The notes: generated from the letters alone by a model not told the origin. DNA of 64,000 nucleotides from JAFECT01 sp036501825 (GCA_036501825.1 DASXZP010000026.1:124001-188000), one strand, 5' to 3'. Shown: positions 1 through 9,057, counted from the stretch's first letter. Translations and numbers: made by a program.

Positions 1-1669
1 CGATGGCGTTGACCACCACGTCCTTGGACGTGCGCACGACTTCGACCGGCTCGGCGCGCGATTGCAAGAAGGCTTCCGCCTGTTCGTCGCTGCGCAGATT
101 GAGGCCGTAGAGCACGTTCAGTGTGGTGCGGTTGATCGGCATGGGAACCAGACGGCCGTCCACGCTGGCCAGCACGCGGTGCTCGTAGGGGCGCCAGTCG
201 GTAAATTGCGACAGGTGCTGGAACACCGGATCGGAATTGGTGTGGAAGATGTGCGGGCCATACTGGTGGATCAGGATGCCGGAGGCATCCATCCGGTCGT
301 AGGCGTTGCCGCCGATGTGGTTGCGCCGGTCGATCAGCAGCACGCGCTTGTTCGACTGCGAAGCGAAGCGCTCGGCCATCACCGCGCCGGCGAAGCCCGC
401 GCCCACCACCAGCACATCATAGGCCGCGTTGCGGTTCGACGCACGCACGGTCGGGGCGGGGAGTTCACTTGCCGCGTTCTGCGACGCCGCCTTGTCGACG
501 AGGGCGGCCATGCGCAGGTGGGTCTGGTCCCAGCTCAGTTCGGCCAGCGCCTGGTCAACCTCGGCCAGCCAAGCGTTCGTCGGGTCGCGCGTCAGGGCCA
601 GGGCTGCTTCGCATTCGCGGACGAAGTTTTCCGCATCGCCCGCCACCCGCACGCCGTCGAGTTCGCCGTAGTGGCGCACCACGTCGGTGATCGGGGTCGA
701 CACGACCGGGCGGCCGCCGGCGAGATATTCGGGCGTCTTGGTGGGGCTGATGAACTTGGTCGAGTCGTTGATCGCGAACGGCATCAACGCCACGTCCCAG
801 CTCGCGAGATACTGCGGCAGCTCGGCGTAGGTCTTGCCGCCGAGGTAATGCAGGTTCGGCCGCCGCGGCAGGTCGGCCTCGTCGATCTTCACCACCGGAC
901 CCACGATGGCCAGCGTCCAGTCGGGCCGCGCATCGGCGACCTTGGCCAGCAGGTCCAGGTCCATGCGCTCGTCAACCACGCCGTAAAAGCCGAAACGCGG
1001 GTGCGGCAGGTCCGCCATATCGGCGGGATCGTCCTGCTCGGCGCGGGCCTGGGCGAAGTGCGGGCGATCGACGCTCGAGGGGAAGGGGTGGATGTTGCGG
1101 TGCCGGTCCTTCTTGGCCTCGTAGAGGCTGTGGCCGCCGGTGAACACCGCATCGGCGCGATCGAACAGTTCGCGTTCCAGCGCCACCAGCTCCTGCGGCG
1201 CGAACTTGAAGTTCGCCAGCTCGTCCATGCAGTCGTAAACCACCGCGGAGGCGTCCAGGTGACGCGAGAACGGCAGCATCATGGGAGTGTAGTACCAGAG
1301 CACCGGCCGCTTCATCGCCTGCAGGGCGATCAGTTCATCGAGCAGCTGGCGCAGCACCGCGTCCTTGCCCCAGCCGTCGAGGCCGTCGGGCAGGCGCGGG
1401 GTCGCAATGGTGACGCCGGTCTTTTCGTCGCGCACGAGGTCGAGAGACGGGCCGCAGTCCTGATCCGCCGGCGTCGGCTCTTCGAACACGTACACGTCGC
1501 GGGTGCGCGCAAAGCGCGTCATCAGATGCTGGGGCCGCTGGAACACGAAGTTCCAGCGCAGGTGGGAGAAACAGATCAGCGGCGCCGTATGGACGGACGA
1601 ACGCCCGGCGCCGGAATTGATTTCAATGACCGAGGCTTCGGCGAGGGGGCGCGTAGGCGGAACCGGCAA
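1..1669 (-). CDS. Glycosyltransferase-UDP-galactopyranose mutase fusion (3' end beyond window)
   Basis: The reverse-strand frame is open from about 1803 to the window edge, so the C-terminus is missing. The N-terminal part (roughly residues 20-370) is GT-B-like: it opens with LICFSHLRWNFVFQRPQHL, contains YDCMDELANF, and ends with a GT4-like segment (PTKTPEYLAGGRPVVSTPI). After a linker of about 20 residues a second domain starts with the dinucleotide-binding motif VVGAGFAGAVMAERFA. It continues with GGNAYD and GPHIFHTN, the hallmarks of UDP-galactopyranose mutase (Glf), an FAD enzyme that interconverts UDP-Galp and UDP-Galf for surface polysaccharide. There is no ATG near the front. I chose TTG at 1669 because AAGGA lies 8-12 bases before it, but the start is uncertain. 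The domain assignment is secure; the acceptor sugar is unknown. Confidence 0.8.
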   Translation of the reverse strand, partial: MPVPPTRPLAEASVIEINSGAGRSSVHTAPLICFSHLRWNFVFQRPQHLMTRFARTRDVYVFEEPTPADQDCGPSLDLVRDEKTGVTIATPRLPDGLDGWGKDAVLRQLLDELIALQAMKRPVLWYYTPMMLPFSRHLDASAVVYDCMDELANFKFAPQELVALERELFDRADAVFTGGHSLYEAKKDRHRNIHPFPSSVDRPHFAQARAEQDDPADMADLPHPRFGFYGVVDERMDLDLLAKVADARPDWTLAIVGPVVKIDEADLPRRPNLHYLGGKTYAELPQYLASWDVALMPFAINDSTKFISPTKTPEYLAGGRPVVSTPITDVVRHYGELDGVRVAGDAENFVRECEAALALTRDPTNAWLAEVDQALAELSWDQTHLRMAALVDKAASQNAASELPAPTVRASNRNAAYDVLVVGAGFAGAVMAERFASQSNKRVLLIDRRNHIGGNAYDRMDASGILIHQYGPHIFHTNSDPVFQHLSQFTDWRPYEHRVLASVDGRLVPMPINRTTLNVLYGLNLRSDEQAEAFLQSRAEPVEVVRTSKDVVVNAI

Positions 1670-1998
1670 GGTCTGCGTCCTTTTTTCGAAAATGGGTTGG
1701 AAGCTCGCGGCAGATAACGCCGCCCGCCCCGCCGGGTTCCCGAAGAGAACGGCGAATATCCGTTTAGTTTCAGCGGTTTTGTTGTATTGCCGACAAATAG
1801 CTCAGGGCGACTAAACTGAGTTAAGTATGGATTAGTGCCAGTACCGCTGTTATATTGAGCCGTAACTCTAATGAGCGCGTGGAAGCATCACGCCGTTGTG
1901 ACCTGTGGGAATTTTAGCTCAAGTCGACCTACGTTCGGCCCTGCGACCGCGCACGCGGAACCGTGCGCATTAAGCGGTGTTGAAAGCTCTGCTATGGG
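1670..1998. promoter_or_regulatory. Divergent intergenic region with 5' leader of the mla-type operon
   Basis: These 329 bases separate the reverse-strand glycosyltransferase fusion from the forward lipid-transport operon and hold no convincing gene. They are more AT-rich than the surroundings around 1740-1910, as expected for divergent promoters. A small hairpin (GCGCAC at 1949-1954 pairing with GTGCGC at 1963-1968) sits about 30 bases before the permease start. CTCAG at 1801-1805 and CTGAG at 1816-1820 form a short interrupted palindrome. I could not assign -35/-10 boxes with confidence. Confidence 0.4.
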
Positions 1999-3114
1999 AT
2001 GAGCATGCAGGCCGCTGATTTCCAGATCGATTCGCGACCCGACGGCGCACGCTTGTCCCTGAGCGGCGACTGGACGGGGGCTATGCTGGGCCGCACGGGC
2101 GACCGGCTGGCCAAGGCCGTGGGCGGCCGCAAGGTCTCGAGCCTGGACCTGGAGCGGCTTGGCCGTTTCGACACCACCGGGGCCTACGTCCTGCTGCGCG
2201 CCATCGGCCGGCCGCCGGAAGGGGCCTTCGCCGCACGGCCGCAGGCCGAGCAGATCCTCAAACTCGTGGCGAGCACCGGCCATGAGCCGATGCCCAAGAC
2301 GACGCGGCCCTACTGGATTCACCGCACCCTGGTGAAGATCGGCCAGGGCGTCGCCCATATCGGCATGGAGCTCTACCGCAGCCTGGCCTTCAACGGCCAC
2401 CTGCTGGCGGTGATCGGCAACACCATCATAAACCCGCGCCGGATCCGCTGGGCCGCCTGGTTCGACCAGGCCGAACGGGCGGGGCTGGACGCCCTGCCGA
2501 TCGTGTCGGTGACCAGCTTCTTTATCGGCGCGGTGGTGGCGTTCCTCGGCGCCAACCTGCTGCAGCAGTTCGGGGCCCAGGTGTTCGCCGTCGAGCTGAT
2601 CGGCATCGCCGTGCTGCGCGAGTTCGCGGTGGTGATCACCGCGGTGCTGCTGGCCGGCCGTTCCGCCTCGTCCTTCGCCGCCGAGATCGGTGCGATGAAG
2701 ATGAACCAGGAAGTCGACGCCATGGAGGTGATGGGGGTCGACCCGTTCGACGCCCTGGTGCTGCCGCGTACGGCGGCATTGCTGTTGATGACCGTCCTGC
2801 TGACCTTTGTCGCCGACCTCGCGGGCCTGTTCGGCGGGGCCGTGGTGGCCTGGGGCAAGCTCGGTCTCGGCCCGGCCTTCTTCATTCAGCGGGTGCAGGA
2901 CAACGTCGGCGTCATCCACTTCTGGATCGGCATGTCCAAGGCGCCCGTGTTTGCCGTGGTGGTCGCCGCCATCGGCTGCCGCCAGGGCCTGGCGGTGGCC
3001 GGCGATGTGGAATCGCTTGGCCGGCGGGTGACTTCGGCGGTGGTGCAGGCGATCTTCGCCATCATCATGATCGATGCCGTCTTCGCCCTCATCTACATGG
3101 AAGCGAACGTATGA
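1999..3114 (+). CDS. mlaE: MlaE-family lipid ABC transporter permease with N-terminal STAS domain
   Basis: This is a 371-residue inner-membrane permease of the MlaE/YrbE family, the membrane core of an MCE-type phospholipid transporter. Residues 1 to about 95 form a STAS-like domain (LSLSGDWTGAML, SSLDLERLGRFDTTGAYVL), the role MlaB plays as a separate protein in E. coli. Residues 115-371 are the permease, with IAVLREFAVVITAVLLAGRS and the family signature GAMKMNQEVDAMEVMGVDP, plus about five hydrophobic segments. The ATG at 1999 places the STAS domain immediately at the N-terminus; a second in-frame ATG lies two codons on. It overlaps the ATPase gene by an ATGA, so the two are translationally coupled. 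STAS-permease fusion is common in this family, and I am confident of the role. Confidence 0.92.
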   Translation: MSMQAADFQIDSRPDGARLSLSGDWTGAMLGRTGDRLAKAVGGRKVSSLDLERLGRFDTTGAYVLLRAIGRPPEGAFAARPQAEQILKLVASTGHEPMPKTTRPYWIHRTLVKIGQGVAHIGMELYRSLAFNGHLLAVIGNTIINPRRIRWAAWFDQAERAGLDALPIVSVTSFFIGAVVAFLGANLLQQFGAQVFAVELIGIAVLREFAVVITAVLLAGRSASSFAAEIGAMKMNQEVDAMEVMGVDPFDALVLPRTAALLLMTVLLTFVADLAGLFGGAVVAWGKLGLGPAFFIQRVQDNVGVIHFWIGMSKAPVFAVVVAAIGCRQGLAVAGDVESLGRRVTSAVVQAIFAIIMIDAVFALIYMEANV

Positions 3115-3938
3115 GCGCGTGGTCCGCGAGCGCCAGCGACAACTCCGGCGGCGCCGACACCGGGCCCGCGCCCAAAGACGCGCCCATCGTGGTGCGCCAT
3201 CTGCGCAGCGAGTTCGAAGACCACGTGGTGCACGACAACCTCAACCTGATCGTGCCCAAGGGCGAGGTCATGGGCCTGGTCGGCGGCTCAGGCGCGGGCA
3301 AGACCGTGCTGCTCAACAGCATCATCGGTCTGAAGAAGCCGGACGGCGGCGAGGTCAAGGTGTTCGGCTACGACATGGCCACCGTCACCATGAAAGAATA
3401 CGATGAGATCGAGAAGCGCTGGGGCGTGCTGTTCCAGCAAGGCGCGCTGTTCTCGTCCCTGACCGTGCGTGAGAACGTTTCTGCACCCCTGGTCGAGCAC
3501 ACCAACATGTCGCACGAACTGGCGGACGAGATCGCCGACCTGAAGATCGCCCTGGTCGGTCTGCCGGTGGAATCGGGCAAGCTGAAACCGGCGGAGATCT
3601 CCGGCGGCATGCGCAAGCGGGTGGGTCTCGCGCGCGCCCTGGCGCTCGATCCGGAGCTGATCTTCCTGGACGAGCCGACCTCGGGCCTGGACCCAATCGG
3701 GGCGGCGGCGTTCGACGCCCTGATCCGCGACCTCGCCGACAACCTGGGTCTCACGGTGTTCATGGTTACCCACGACCTCGACAGCCTTTACGCCATCTGC
3801 GACCGGGTCGCGGTGATCGCCGACAAGCACATCGTGGCCCACGACAAGATTTCCGAGCTCGAAAAGTCTGACCATCCCTGGATCAAAGAGTATTTTCTAG
3901 GTCCGCGCGGCCGCGCCGCGGCCAAAGGAGCGCACTGA
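3111..3938 (+). CDS. mlaF: MlaF-family ABC transporter ATP-binding protein
   Basis: This 275-residue cytoplasmic ATPase energises the lipid transporter. Walker A is GGSGAGKT (residues 58-65), the signature motif appears as ISGGMRKRVGLARAL, and Walker B plus D-loop is LIFLDEPTSGLDP (from about residue 184), with the switch histidine in VTHDL. The C-terminal stretch HPWIKEYFLGPRGR is typical of MlaF. The first 25 residues are low-complexity and may not be structured. The gene starts inside the stop codon of the permease and is followed directly by the MCE gene with a one-base overlap (TGATG). Confidence 0.93.
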   Translation: MSAWSASASDNSGGADTGPAPKDAPIVVRHLRSEFEDHVVHDNLNLIVPKGEVMGLVGGSGAGKTVLLNSIIGLKKPDGGEVKVFGYDMATVTMKEYDEIEKRWGVLFQQGALFSSLTVRENVSAPLVEHTNMSHELADEIADLKIALVGLPVESGKLKPAEISGGMRKRVGLARALALDPELIFLDEPTSGLDPIGAAAFDALIRDLADNLGLTVFMVTHDLDSLYAICDRVAVIADKHIVAHDKISELEKSDHPWIKEYFLGPRGRAAAKGAH

Positions 3939-4879
3939 TGGAACGCAACGCCCACTACGCGGCCATAGGCCTGGCGACGTCGGTTCTGGTCGTCGGCCTG
4001 CTGCTCTTCGTGGTCTGGTTCGCGAAGGTCAGCCTGGCCAGGAACTACGACGTCTACCGGGTCGAATTCGTCGGCGCCGTGCGCGGCCTGTCAAAGGGTG
4101 GCGAAGTCCACTTCAACGGCATCAAGGTGGGCGACGTCACCGACCTCAAGCTGGACGCCAAGAACGCCAATGTGGTGATCGCAAGGATTCAGATCACTTC
4201 CGACGTGCCGGTGAAGACCGACACCTCCGCCCAGCTCGAGCCCCAGGGTATCACGGGCGTGAGCTATATTCAGCTGAGCGCAGGCTCGCCCAACGCGCCG
4301 CTGCTGAAGGCGGTGACGCCGCCCGACAAGTTTCCGCCGCTGATCCACAGCACGCAGAGCCCGCTGTCGGAACTGCTGGAAGGCTCCGGCGCGCTGCTGG
4401 CCAAGGCGAACGACGCATTGAACCGGGTGAACCAGGTGCTGTCCGACGACAACATCAAACAGTTCAGCGCCACCATGCACGACGTGCGCGAAATCTCCGA
4501 CGAGCTGCGCGAGCACAAGGCCGTCATCGAACACGCCGACCAGGCGATCCAGAACGCCAACGAGACGATGAAGAAGTTCGCCGATCTGGCTCAGTCCGGC
4601 CAAAGTCTGGTCAACGGCGACGGCAAACAGGCGGTGCAGAACATCTCCAAGGCCGCCGCCGACATCGACGCCTCGGCCAAGCAGGTGAACCAGCTCATCG
4701 CCAAGCTCTCGGGTCCGACCACCGACTTCGCAGCCTCGGGCCTGCCGCAACTCACCGCGACGGCTGCGTCGCTGCAACAAACCGCGGACTCGCTGAACCA
4801 GCTGCTCCGTGAAATCCGCGCCAGTCCGCAAGGCCTGGTCGCCAAGCCCCCGTCCAAGGAAGTGAAGGTCCCGCAATGA
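3938..4879 (+). CDS. mlaD: MCE/MlaD-family substrate-binding protein
   Basis: The 313-residue protein has a single N-terminal membrane anchor (about residues 9-30) and one MCE domain (about 38-118; YDVYRVEFVGAVRGLSKGGEVHFNG is the start of the domain, then a GITG loop). A long helical C-terminal region rich in Gln, Asn and Ala follows and is predicted to form coiled coil. MCE proteins form periplasmic hexameric rings or tubes that shuttle phospholipid between the membranes. It is longer than E. coli MlaD (about 180 residues) and closer to the one-MCE proteins of alphaproteobacteria. The gene overlaps the ATPase before it by one base and the lipoprotein after it by four. Confidence 0.9.
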   Translation: MERNAHYAAIGLATSVLVVGLLLFVVWFAKVSLARNYDVYRVEFVGAVRGLSKGGEVHFNGIKVGDVTDLKLDAKNANVVIARIQITSDVPVKTDTSAQLEPQGITGVSYIQLSAGSPNAPLLKAVTPPDKFPPLIHSTQSPLSELLEGSGALLAKANDALNRVNQVLSDDNIKQFSATMHDVREISDELREHKAVIEHADQAIQNANETMKKFADLAQSGQSLVNGDGKQAVQNISKAAADIDASAKQVNQLIAKLSGPTTDFAASGLPQLTATAASLQQTADSLNQLLREIRASPQGLVAKPPSKEVKVPQ

Positions 4880-5532
4880 CCGTGACGCTCCCCTCGCTTT
4901 CCCGGCGCGCCGCCGCAACCCTGCTGGGCGCAGCCTTCGCCGCGAGCCTGGCGGGTTGCGTGTCGCTGTTCCCCAAGGAGCCGCCGGCGCAGCTCTATCG
5001 CTTCACCCCGCAAATGGAGCCGTCGTCCGCTTCGATCGATGCGCAGCGCATCCCGATCTCGCTGTCCCCGGTGGAGTTCACCGCCGCGGCCTCGGGCGAC
5101 CGGATACTGACCATGACCGGCGATGAAGCGGCCTATATCGGGGGCGCGCGCTGGGTCTCTACGGCCCAGACCCAGTTCGACGAGGCGGTGAACAAGGCCT
5201 TCGACGATACCGCCACCGCCACACGGATCGTCGAGCGGCGTCAGGCCGGCGCGTCGAAGCTGACCATGAACCTCTCGGTGGAAACCTTCGAGACCCGTTA
5301 CGACAACGGTCCCACGGGCGCCCCCAAGGTCGTGGTCTCGGTGCGCGCCCAGCTGATCCGCTTCCCCGACCGGTCAGTGGTCGGCGAGAACGTGTTCCGT
5401 TCGGAACAGCCGGTCAGCGACAACCGTGTCGGCGCCATCGTGCAGGGCTACAACGCCGCGGTGACCTCGGTGCTGAAGGACCTCGCCGCCTGGACCGACC
5501 AGAAGGCCCAGGCAAACGTAACACCGGGCTAG
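4876..5532 (+). CDS. ABC-type transport auxiliary lipoprotein (PqiC/ABC_trans_aux family)
   Basis: This 218-residue protein carries a lipoprotein signal peptide with lipobox LAGC, giving a lipidated Cys28. The mature part (PPAQLYRFTPQ, then ARWVSTAQTQFDEAVNKAF and YNAAVTSVLKDLAAWTDQ) matches the layout of the auxiliary lipoprotein family seen with MCE transporters. It is the last gene of the four-gene lipid transport operon, starting inside the stop region of the MCE gene. It probably serves as the outer-membrane contact of the system. No mlaC or mlaA gene is present in this operon. Confidence 0.85.
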   Translation: MTVTLPSLSRRAAATLLGAAFAASLAGCVSLFPKEPPAQLYRFTPQMEPSSASIDAQRIPISLSPVEFTAAASGDRILTMTGDEAAYIGGARWVSTAQTQFDEAVNKAFDDTATATRIVERRQAGASKLTMNLSVETFETRYDNGPTGAPKVVVSVRAQLIRFPDRSVVGENVFRSEQPVSDNRVGAIVQGYNAAVTSVLKDLAAWTDQKAQANVTPG

Positions 5533-5536
5533 GGCC

Positions 5537-6400
5537 TCAACTCTTGCCGAGCTGAGCGGCCTTTTCCATCTCGGTTTCGGCTTCGCTGCGGCGCGCACGC
5601 GCTTCGGCGAGGGAGGCGTCGGCGGCGGCCAGCGCGCTCAGCAGGCGGGTCTTGGCTTCTTCCAGCCCGCGCTCGTCGGGCCGCAGCTTCAGGCGCGGGT
5701 CGAGCTGCATGCCCAGCCGTTCGGACCAGTCGGTCTGCCAGGCGGCAATGGCGGCGGCGGCGTGCTCCACCGCTTCGCCCACCGGCGCATCGACGTTCTG
5801 CACCATGCGCACCAGCGGCAACTGCATCACGGCGGTCGCGCGCAGGTCTTCGAGGTCGCCGATGCGGCGGTTCAGACGCTCGACCGCGTCCGCCGCCTTG
5901 TCGCTTGCCTGTTGCACGGCGTCTGCGCCGCGCGCGCGTCCGGCGGCGAGGTGAGCGTCCAGATCGAGGATGAAGGCCCGCGCCTGCTCATGCAGGGTGT
6001 TCAGCGACTGGGTCTTCTTTTCGATCTTGTGCGCGCGGTCGCGCAGGTCGGCGATCGCGCCGTCGAGGGTCTTGCCCGCCGTCTCGAACTTACCGCGGAA
6101 CCAGTTCAACCGCCGCCGGCGGCCGCCGAACAGGTTGGCCATTCCGGTCGGGGTCAGCATCGAGGGGTCGAGGGAGCGGGCCGCTTCGCCCGCACGGCGC
6201 AGGGCGTCGCTGAGATCGCCGAGTTCGCGTCCGCCCGCCTCCGCGTGCAGGCGGGCGATCCCTGCGCCCACTTCGCGGCGCGCGCGTTCGCCAAAGCTTT
6301 CGACCGACGACTTGTCCTTAAGGTCGATGCTGTTGCGGATCGCTGCGACGCGCGCGGCATCGGCATCGGGTGACACGGGCGCTCCCACCGGTCTCGACAT
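5537..6400 (-). CDS. TelA-like protein (toxic anion resistance family), short form
   Basis: The product is about 287 residues and almost entirely helical or coiled coil. Two regions resemble the TelA/KlaA family: NLFGGRRRRLNWFRGKFE with the following KTLDGAIADLRDRAHKIEK and LHEQARAFILDLDAHL, and LPLVRMVQNVDAPVGEAVE followed by IAAWQTDWSERLG. TelA proteins are linked to tellurite and cell-envelope stress resistance, with unknown biochemistry. The frame stays open to 6853, but the ATG at 6400, preceded by a GGGGGAGAA purine run, is the sensible start. It is shorter than the usual 350-400 residues because the C-terminal part is reduced. It is convergent with the lipid operon, with only four bases between stop codons. 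Confidence 0.65.
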   Translation of the reverse strand: MSRPVGAPVSPDADAARVAAIRNSIDLKDKSSVESFGERARREVGAGIARLHAEAGGRELGDLSDALRRAGEAARSLDPSMLTPTGMANLFGGRRRRLNWFRGKFETAGKTLDGAIADLRDRAHKIEKKTQSLNTLHEQARAFILDLDAHLAAGRARGADAVQQASDKAADAVERLNRRIGDLEDLRATAVMQLPLVRMVQNVDAPVGEAVEHAAAAIAAWQTDWSERLGMQLDPRLKLRPDERGLEEAKTRLLSALAAADASLAEARARRSEAETEMEKAAQLGKS

Positions 6401-6577
6401 CACGTTCTCCCCCCACGCGAACTCTTGATCTGTTGCGGCGCCATTATGGCAAATTCTGCAAGGATTACGAGCCTCTAGTGAACGCGTTCTGACAGGTCTA
6501 TGCAAGAGCTCGCCCCTAGGGTCCGCGCGTCCAGTTTCCCGGCGCTCCCCTTCGTGTCCCCCAGGCCTCCTGTCGTC

Positions 6578-6778
6578 ATGCTTATGCTGTTCCCGAGCTA
6601 TTGGGCGCTCGTGCGCGACGAGGCCGACTATCTGATCGACGCCTGCGGCCCTGCCGCCGGCGACTACGCCGCGGTGGAAGCCGAGGAATCGCTCTCGCCC
6701 GCGTGGACCGCTTTCATGCGCCGCGTGCGGGCGCGCATCCTGCGTCAACAGCGCAAGGACAGCGTCAGGCCCGCGTAA
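6578..6778 (+). CDS. Small hypothetical protein (66 aa)
   Basis: A short frame encodes MLMLFPSYWALVRDEADYLID and a basic C-terminus (MRRVRARILRQQRKDSVRPA). An upstream in-frame ATG at 6500 would give 92 residues, but the added part is proline-rich and reads like non-coding sequence. I recognise no family. It ends one base before the stop codon of the reverse-strand histidine kinase. The gene is plausible but not certain. Confidence 0.4.
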   Translation: MLMLFPSYWALVRDEADYLIDACGPAAGDYAAVEAEESLSPAWTAFMRRVRARILRQQRKDSVRPA

Positions 6779-6779
6779 G

Positions 6780-8228
6780 TCAGAGCGGCCTGAGGTCGAT
6801 GGTGAACACGGCGCCCCCCTGCGGCCGGTTGTCCACCCGCACCGATCCGCCATGCGCCTCGACGATGCGCGAGACGATGGAGAGACCCAGACCCGCGCCC
6901 TTGGTCAGGCGCCGGTTGCGCCGCCAGAAGCGCTTGAAGATCAGCGCCCGTTCGCCGTCGGCGACGCCCGGGCCATTGTCGATCACCTTGAAGGTTCCCG
7001 GCGCCACGATCTCGACCTCGACCGAACGGCGCGCCGGGGTGTGTTCGATGGCGTTTTCGACCAGGTTCCGCGCCGCCTGGAACAGGATGTCCGGATCGCC
7101 GTGCACCCAGACCGGCCGGTCGGCGCCGGACAGGGCGATCCGCTTCTTCCGCGCCAGCGCGTAGGGCGCGAGATAGGTCACCACCCGTTCGCCCAGATCG
7201 CTGAGGTCGGTCTGCAACGACGGGTCGACCACCATGGCGTCGAGCTCGGACATTTCGAGCAGCTGGCTCACCACCCGGGTCATGGAATCGATATCGTCGA
7301 GCAGCGGCTGCGCCTCGTTGTGATCGGGCATGGCTTCGACCCGCATGCGCAGGATCGACAGCGGGGTGCGCAACTCGTGCGCGGCGTCGGCGGTGAACTC
7401 GCGCTGACGGGTGAAGCCTTCTTCGAGGCGGTCGAGCGCCTGGTTGATGGCGTTGGCCAGGGGTTCGATCTCGCGCGGCAGGGCCTGGGTCGGCAGCCGC
7501 ACCTTGAGACTGTTGGGGTTGATCGCCTCGGCGCGCTTGGAGGCGTCGAGCACGGGCTGCAACGCGCGGCGCACGATATAGAGGTCGATGAGGGCGAGGC
7601 CCAGCAGCACCGGCAGCAGCAACCACCCGATCCGGCGCAGATAGCTCAGGATCACGTCGTCGACGATCATGTCCGGCTTGGTCAGGTCCTGGCTGACCTG
7701 GATCCAGATGCGCGATCCGGAAAGGTTTTCGGGGAAGCTGCCGCCGGTGTAGATGCCGGCGTCCAGCACCTCCTGATAGAAGGCCGCGTGACGGGGATCG
7801 CCGTTGAGCCGGGACAGGGCCGTGCGGTTCGGGCGCGACGAAAACATCACCTTCCCATCGGCGTCGAGCACGGCGTAGGAAAAACCCTCCTGGCCGCCGG
7901 AATAGAGCGCGCGCACCGGCGGCGGCAGGTTCAGCCGCCAGCCCGCCGCATCATGGGTCATGGCGGCAAGGATTTCCTGTTCGTGGCGGCGCAGCGTCAG
8001 GTGCTCGGCGCGGGTGAAGGTCGCGTTGAGCAGGGTCACCACCGCGAACAGCATGGTCGCGGACGCGGCGATCAGGGCGATGACGTGCAGCCCGATGATG
8101 CGCCACAGCAGAGAACGCACGCGGCGCGGGCTGCTGGGCCGGTCGTCGCGCGACACTTCAGGAGCCTGGGCGGCGTCGCTGGCCGGAGGGGCTTGTTCCA
8201 GATCGCCGGGGACGGCGTCGGCGCTCAC
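6780..8228 (-). CDS. Two-component sensor histidine kinase (QseC/TctE type)
   Basis: The 482-residue kinase has a cytoplasmic N-tail, TM1 at about residues 42-68, a periplasmic sensor of about 125 residues and TM2 at about 200-220. A HAMP-like linker (EIEPLANAINQALDRLEEGF) leads into a HisKA domain with phospho-acceptor His284 (AAHELRTPL), then a HATPase domain (N-box NLVENAIEHT, DNGPGV, GAGLGLSIV). The arrangement matches the QseC/TctE kinases. It starts inside the end of the response regulator gene (four-base overlap), so the pair is one operon. The signal is unknown; the small sensor domain has no recognisable ligand motif. Confidence 0.92.
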   Translation of the reverse strand: MSADAVPGDLEQAPPASDAAQAPEVSRDDRPSSPRRVRSLLWRIIGLHVIALIAASATMLFAVVTLLNATFTRAEHLTLRRHEQEILAAMTHDAAGWRLNLPPPVRALYSGGQEGFSYAVLDADGKVMFSSRPNRTALSRLNGDPRHAAFYQEVLDAGIYTGGSFPENLSGSRIWIQVSQDLTKPDMIVDDVILSYLRRIGWLLLPVLLGLALIDLYIVRRALQPVLDASKRAEAINPNSLKVRLPTQALPREIEPLANAINQALDRLEEGFTRQREFTADAAHELRTPLSILRMRVEAMPDHNEAQPLLDDIDSMTRVVSQLLEMSELDAMVVDPSLQTDLSDLGERVVTYLAPYALARKKRIALSGADRPVWVHGDPDILFQAARNLVENAIEHTPARRSVEVEIVAPGTFKVIDNGPGVADGERALIFKRFWRRNRRLTKGAGLGLSIVSRIVEAHGGSVRVDNRPQGGAVFTIDLRPL

Positions 8229-8902
8229 GCGGGCGTCTCTCCGAGCAGGTAGCCCACGCCGCGGATGGTGTGCACGTCGACGGTGGCGCCGAGCTTGCCG
8301 AGCCGCTTGCGCAGGCGGTGCACCGACACCTCGACCGCGTTGGGCCCGACCTCGGAGGTGAGGCCGAACAGGTGATCTTCCATGTGGCGTTTGGAGACGA
8401 CCTTCCCGCCCCGTCGCATCAGGATTTCCAGCAGGGCCAGCTCCTGCGCGGACATGACCTGCGGCTCGCCGTCGACGAACACCTGTCGCGCCTCGGTGTC
8501 GAGCTGGAGGTTGTTGACCTGAAGCACACGTCCCAGCATGTCGCCCGGCCGCCGCAACAGGGCGCGCAGACGCGCCGCCAGCTCTTCGAAGGCGAACGGC
8601 TTGACCAGGTAGTCGTCGGCGCCCGCCTGCAGACCGGCGACGCGGTCGTGCACGCCCGAGCGCGCAGTCAGCACCAGCACCGGCGTCGCGTCCTTGCGCG
8701 CGCGCATGCCCTTCAACACGGTGGTGCCGTCGCGATCCGGCAGGCCGAGGTCGAGCACGATGGCGGCGTAACGCACCGCCTTCAGCGCCGCTTCGGCTTC
8801 CTCCGCCGTGCCCGCGAGATCGGCGGAAAAGGAGGCGGCCTGCAGCCCGCGGACGAGCAGCTTGGCTAGTTCGTCATTGTCCTCGACGACAAGGATGCGC
8901 AT
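8225..8902 (-). CDS. OmpR-family response regulator (QseB/TctD type)
   Basis: The 225-residue regulator has a receiver domain (acidic pair ED at 7-8, phospho-acceptor Asp51 in IVLDLGLPD, conserved Lys in YLVKPF) and a C-terminal winged-helix DNA-binding domain (SAQELALLEILMRRGGKVVSK ... NAVEVSVHRLRKRLG). It is the partner of the overlapping sensor kinase downstream. An unassigned promoter must lie in the 155 bases between its start and the divergent small membrane-protein gene. Confidence 0.94.
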   Translation of the reverse strand: MRILVVEDNDELAKLLVRGLQAASFSADLAGTAEEAEAALKAVRYAAIVLDLGLPDRDGTTVLKGMRARKDATPVLVLTARSGVHDRVAGLQAGADDYLVKPFAFEELAARLRALLRRPGDMLGRVLQVNNLQLDTEARQVFVDGEPQVMSAQELALLEILMRRGGKVVSKRHMEDHLFGLTSEVGPNAVEVSVHRLRKRLGKLGATVDVHTIRGVGYLLGETPA

Positions 8903-9057
8903 GGAAGAAGACCTCCGGACGCCCCGCCCGACGCCTTATTCTATACGGCTTTCCGTGCGCCGTGAAAGGTGAAGAATTTTCCGTAAGGGGCCTGTAAGCG
9001 CAGGACGAATAGATAGAAAGCGCGGGGGCGCGCCTGGGCGAGAGACGCGGAGGGGCC

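Noticed and set aside
62..1717. Long forward-strand open frame opposite the glycosyltransferase fusion
   Set aside because: Its protein is Arg/His/Val-rich with no motif, while the reverse strand encodes recognisable GT and Glf motifs. Long antisense frames are expected at this GC content.
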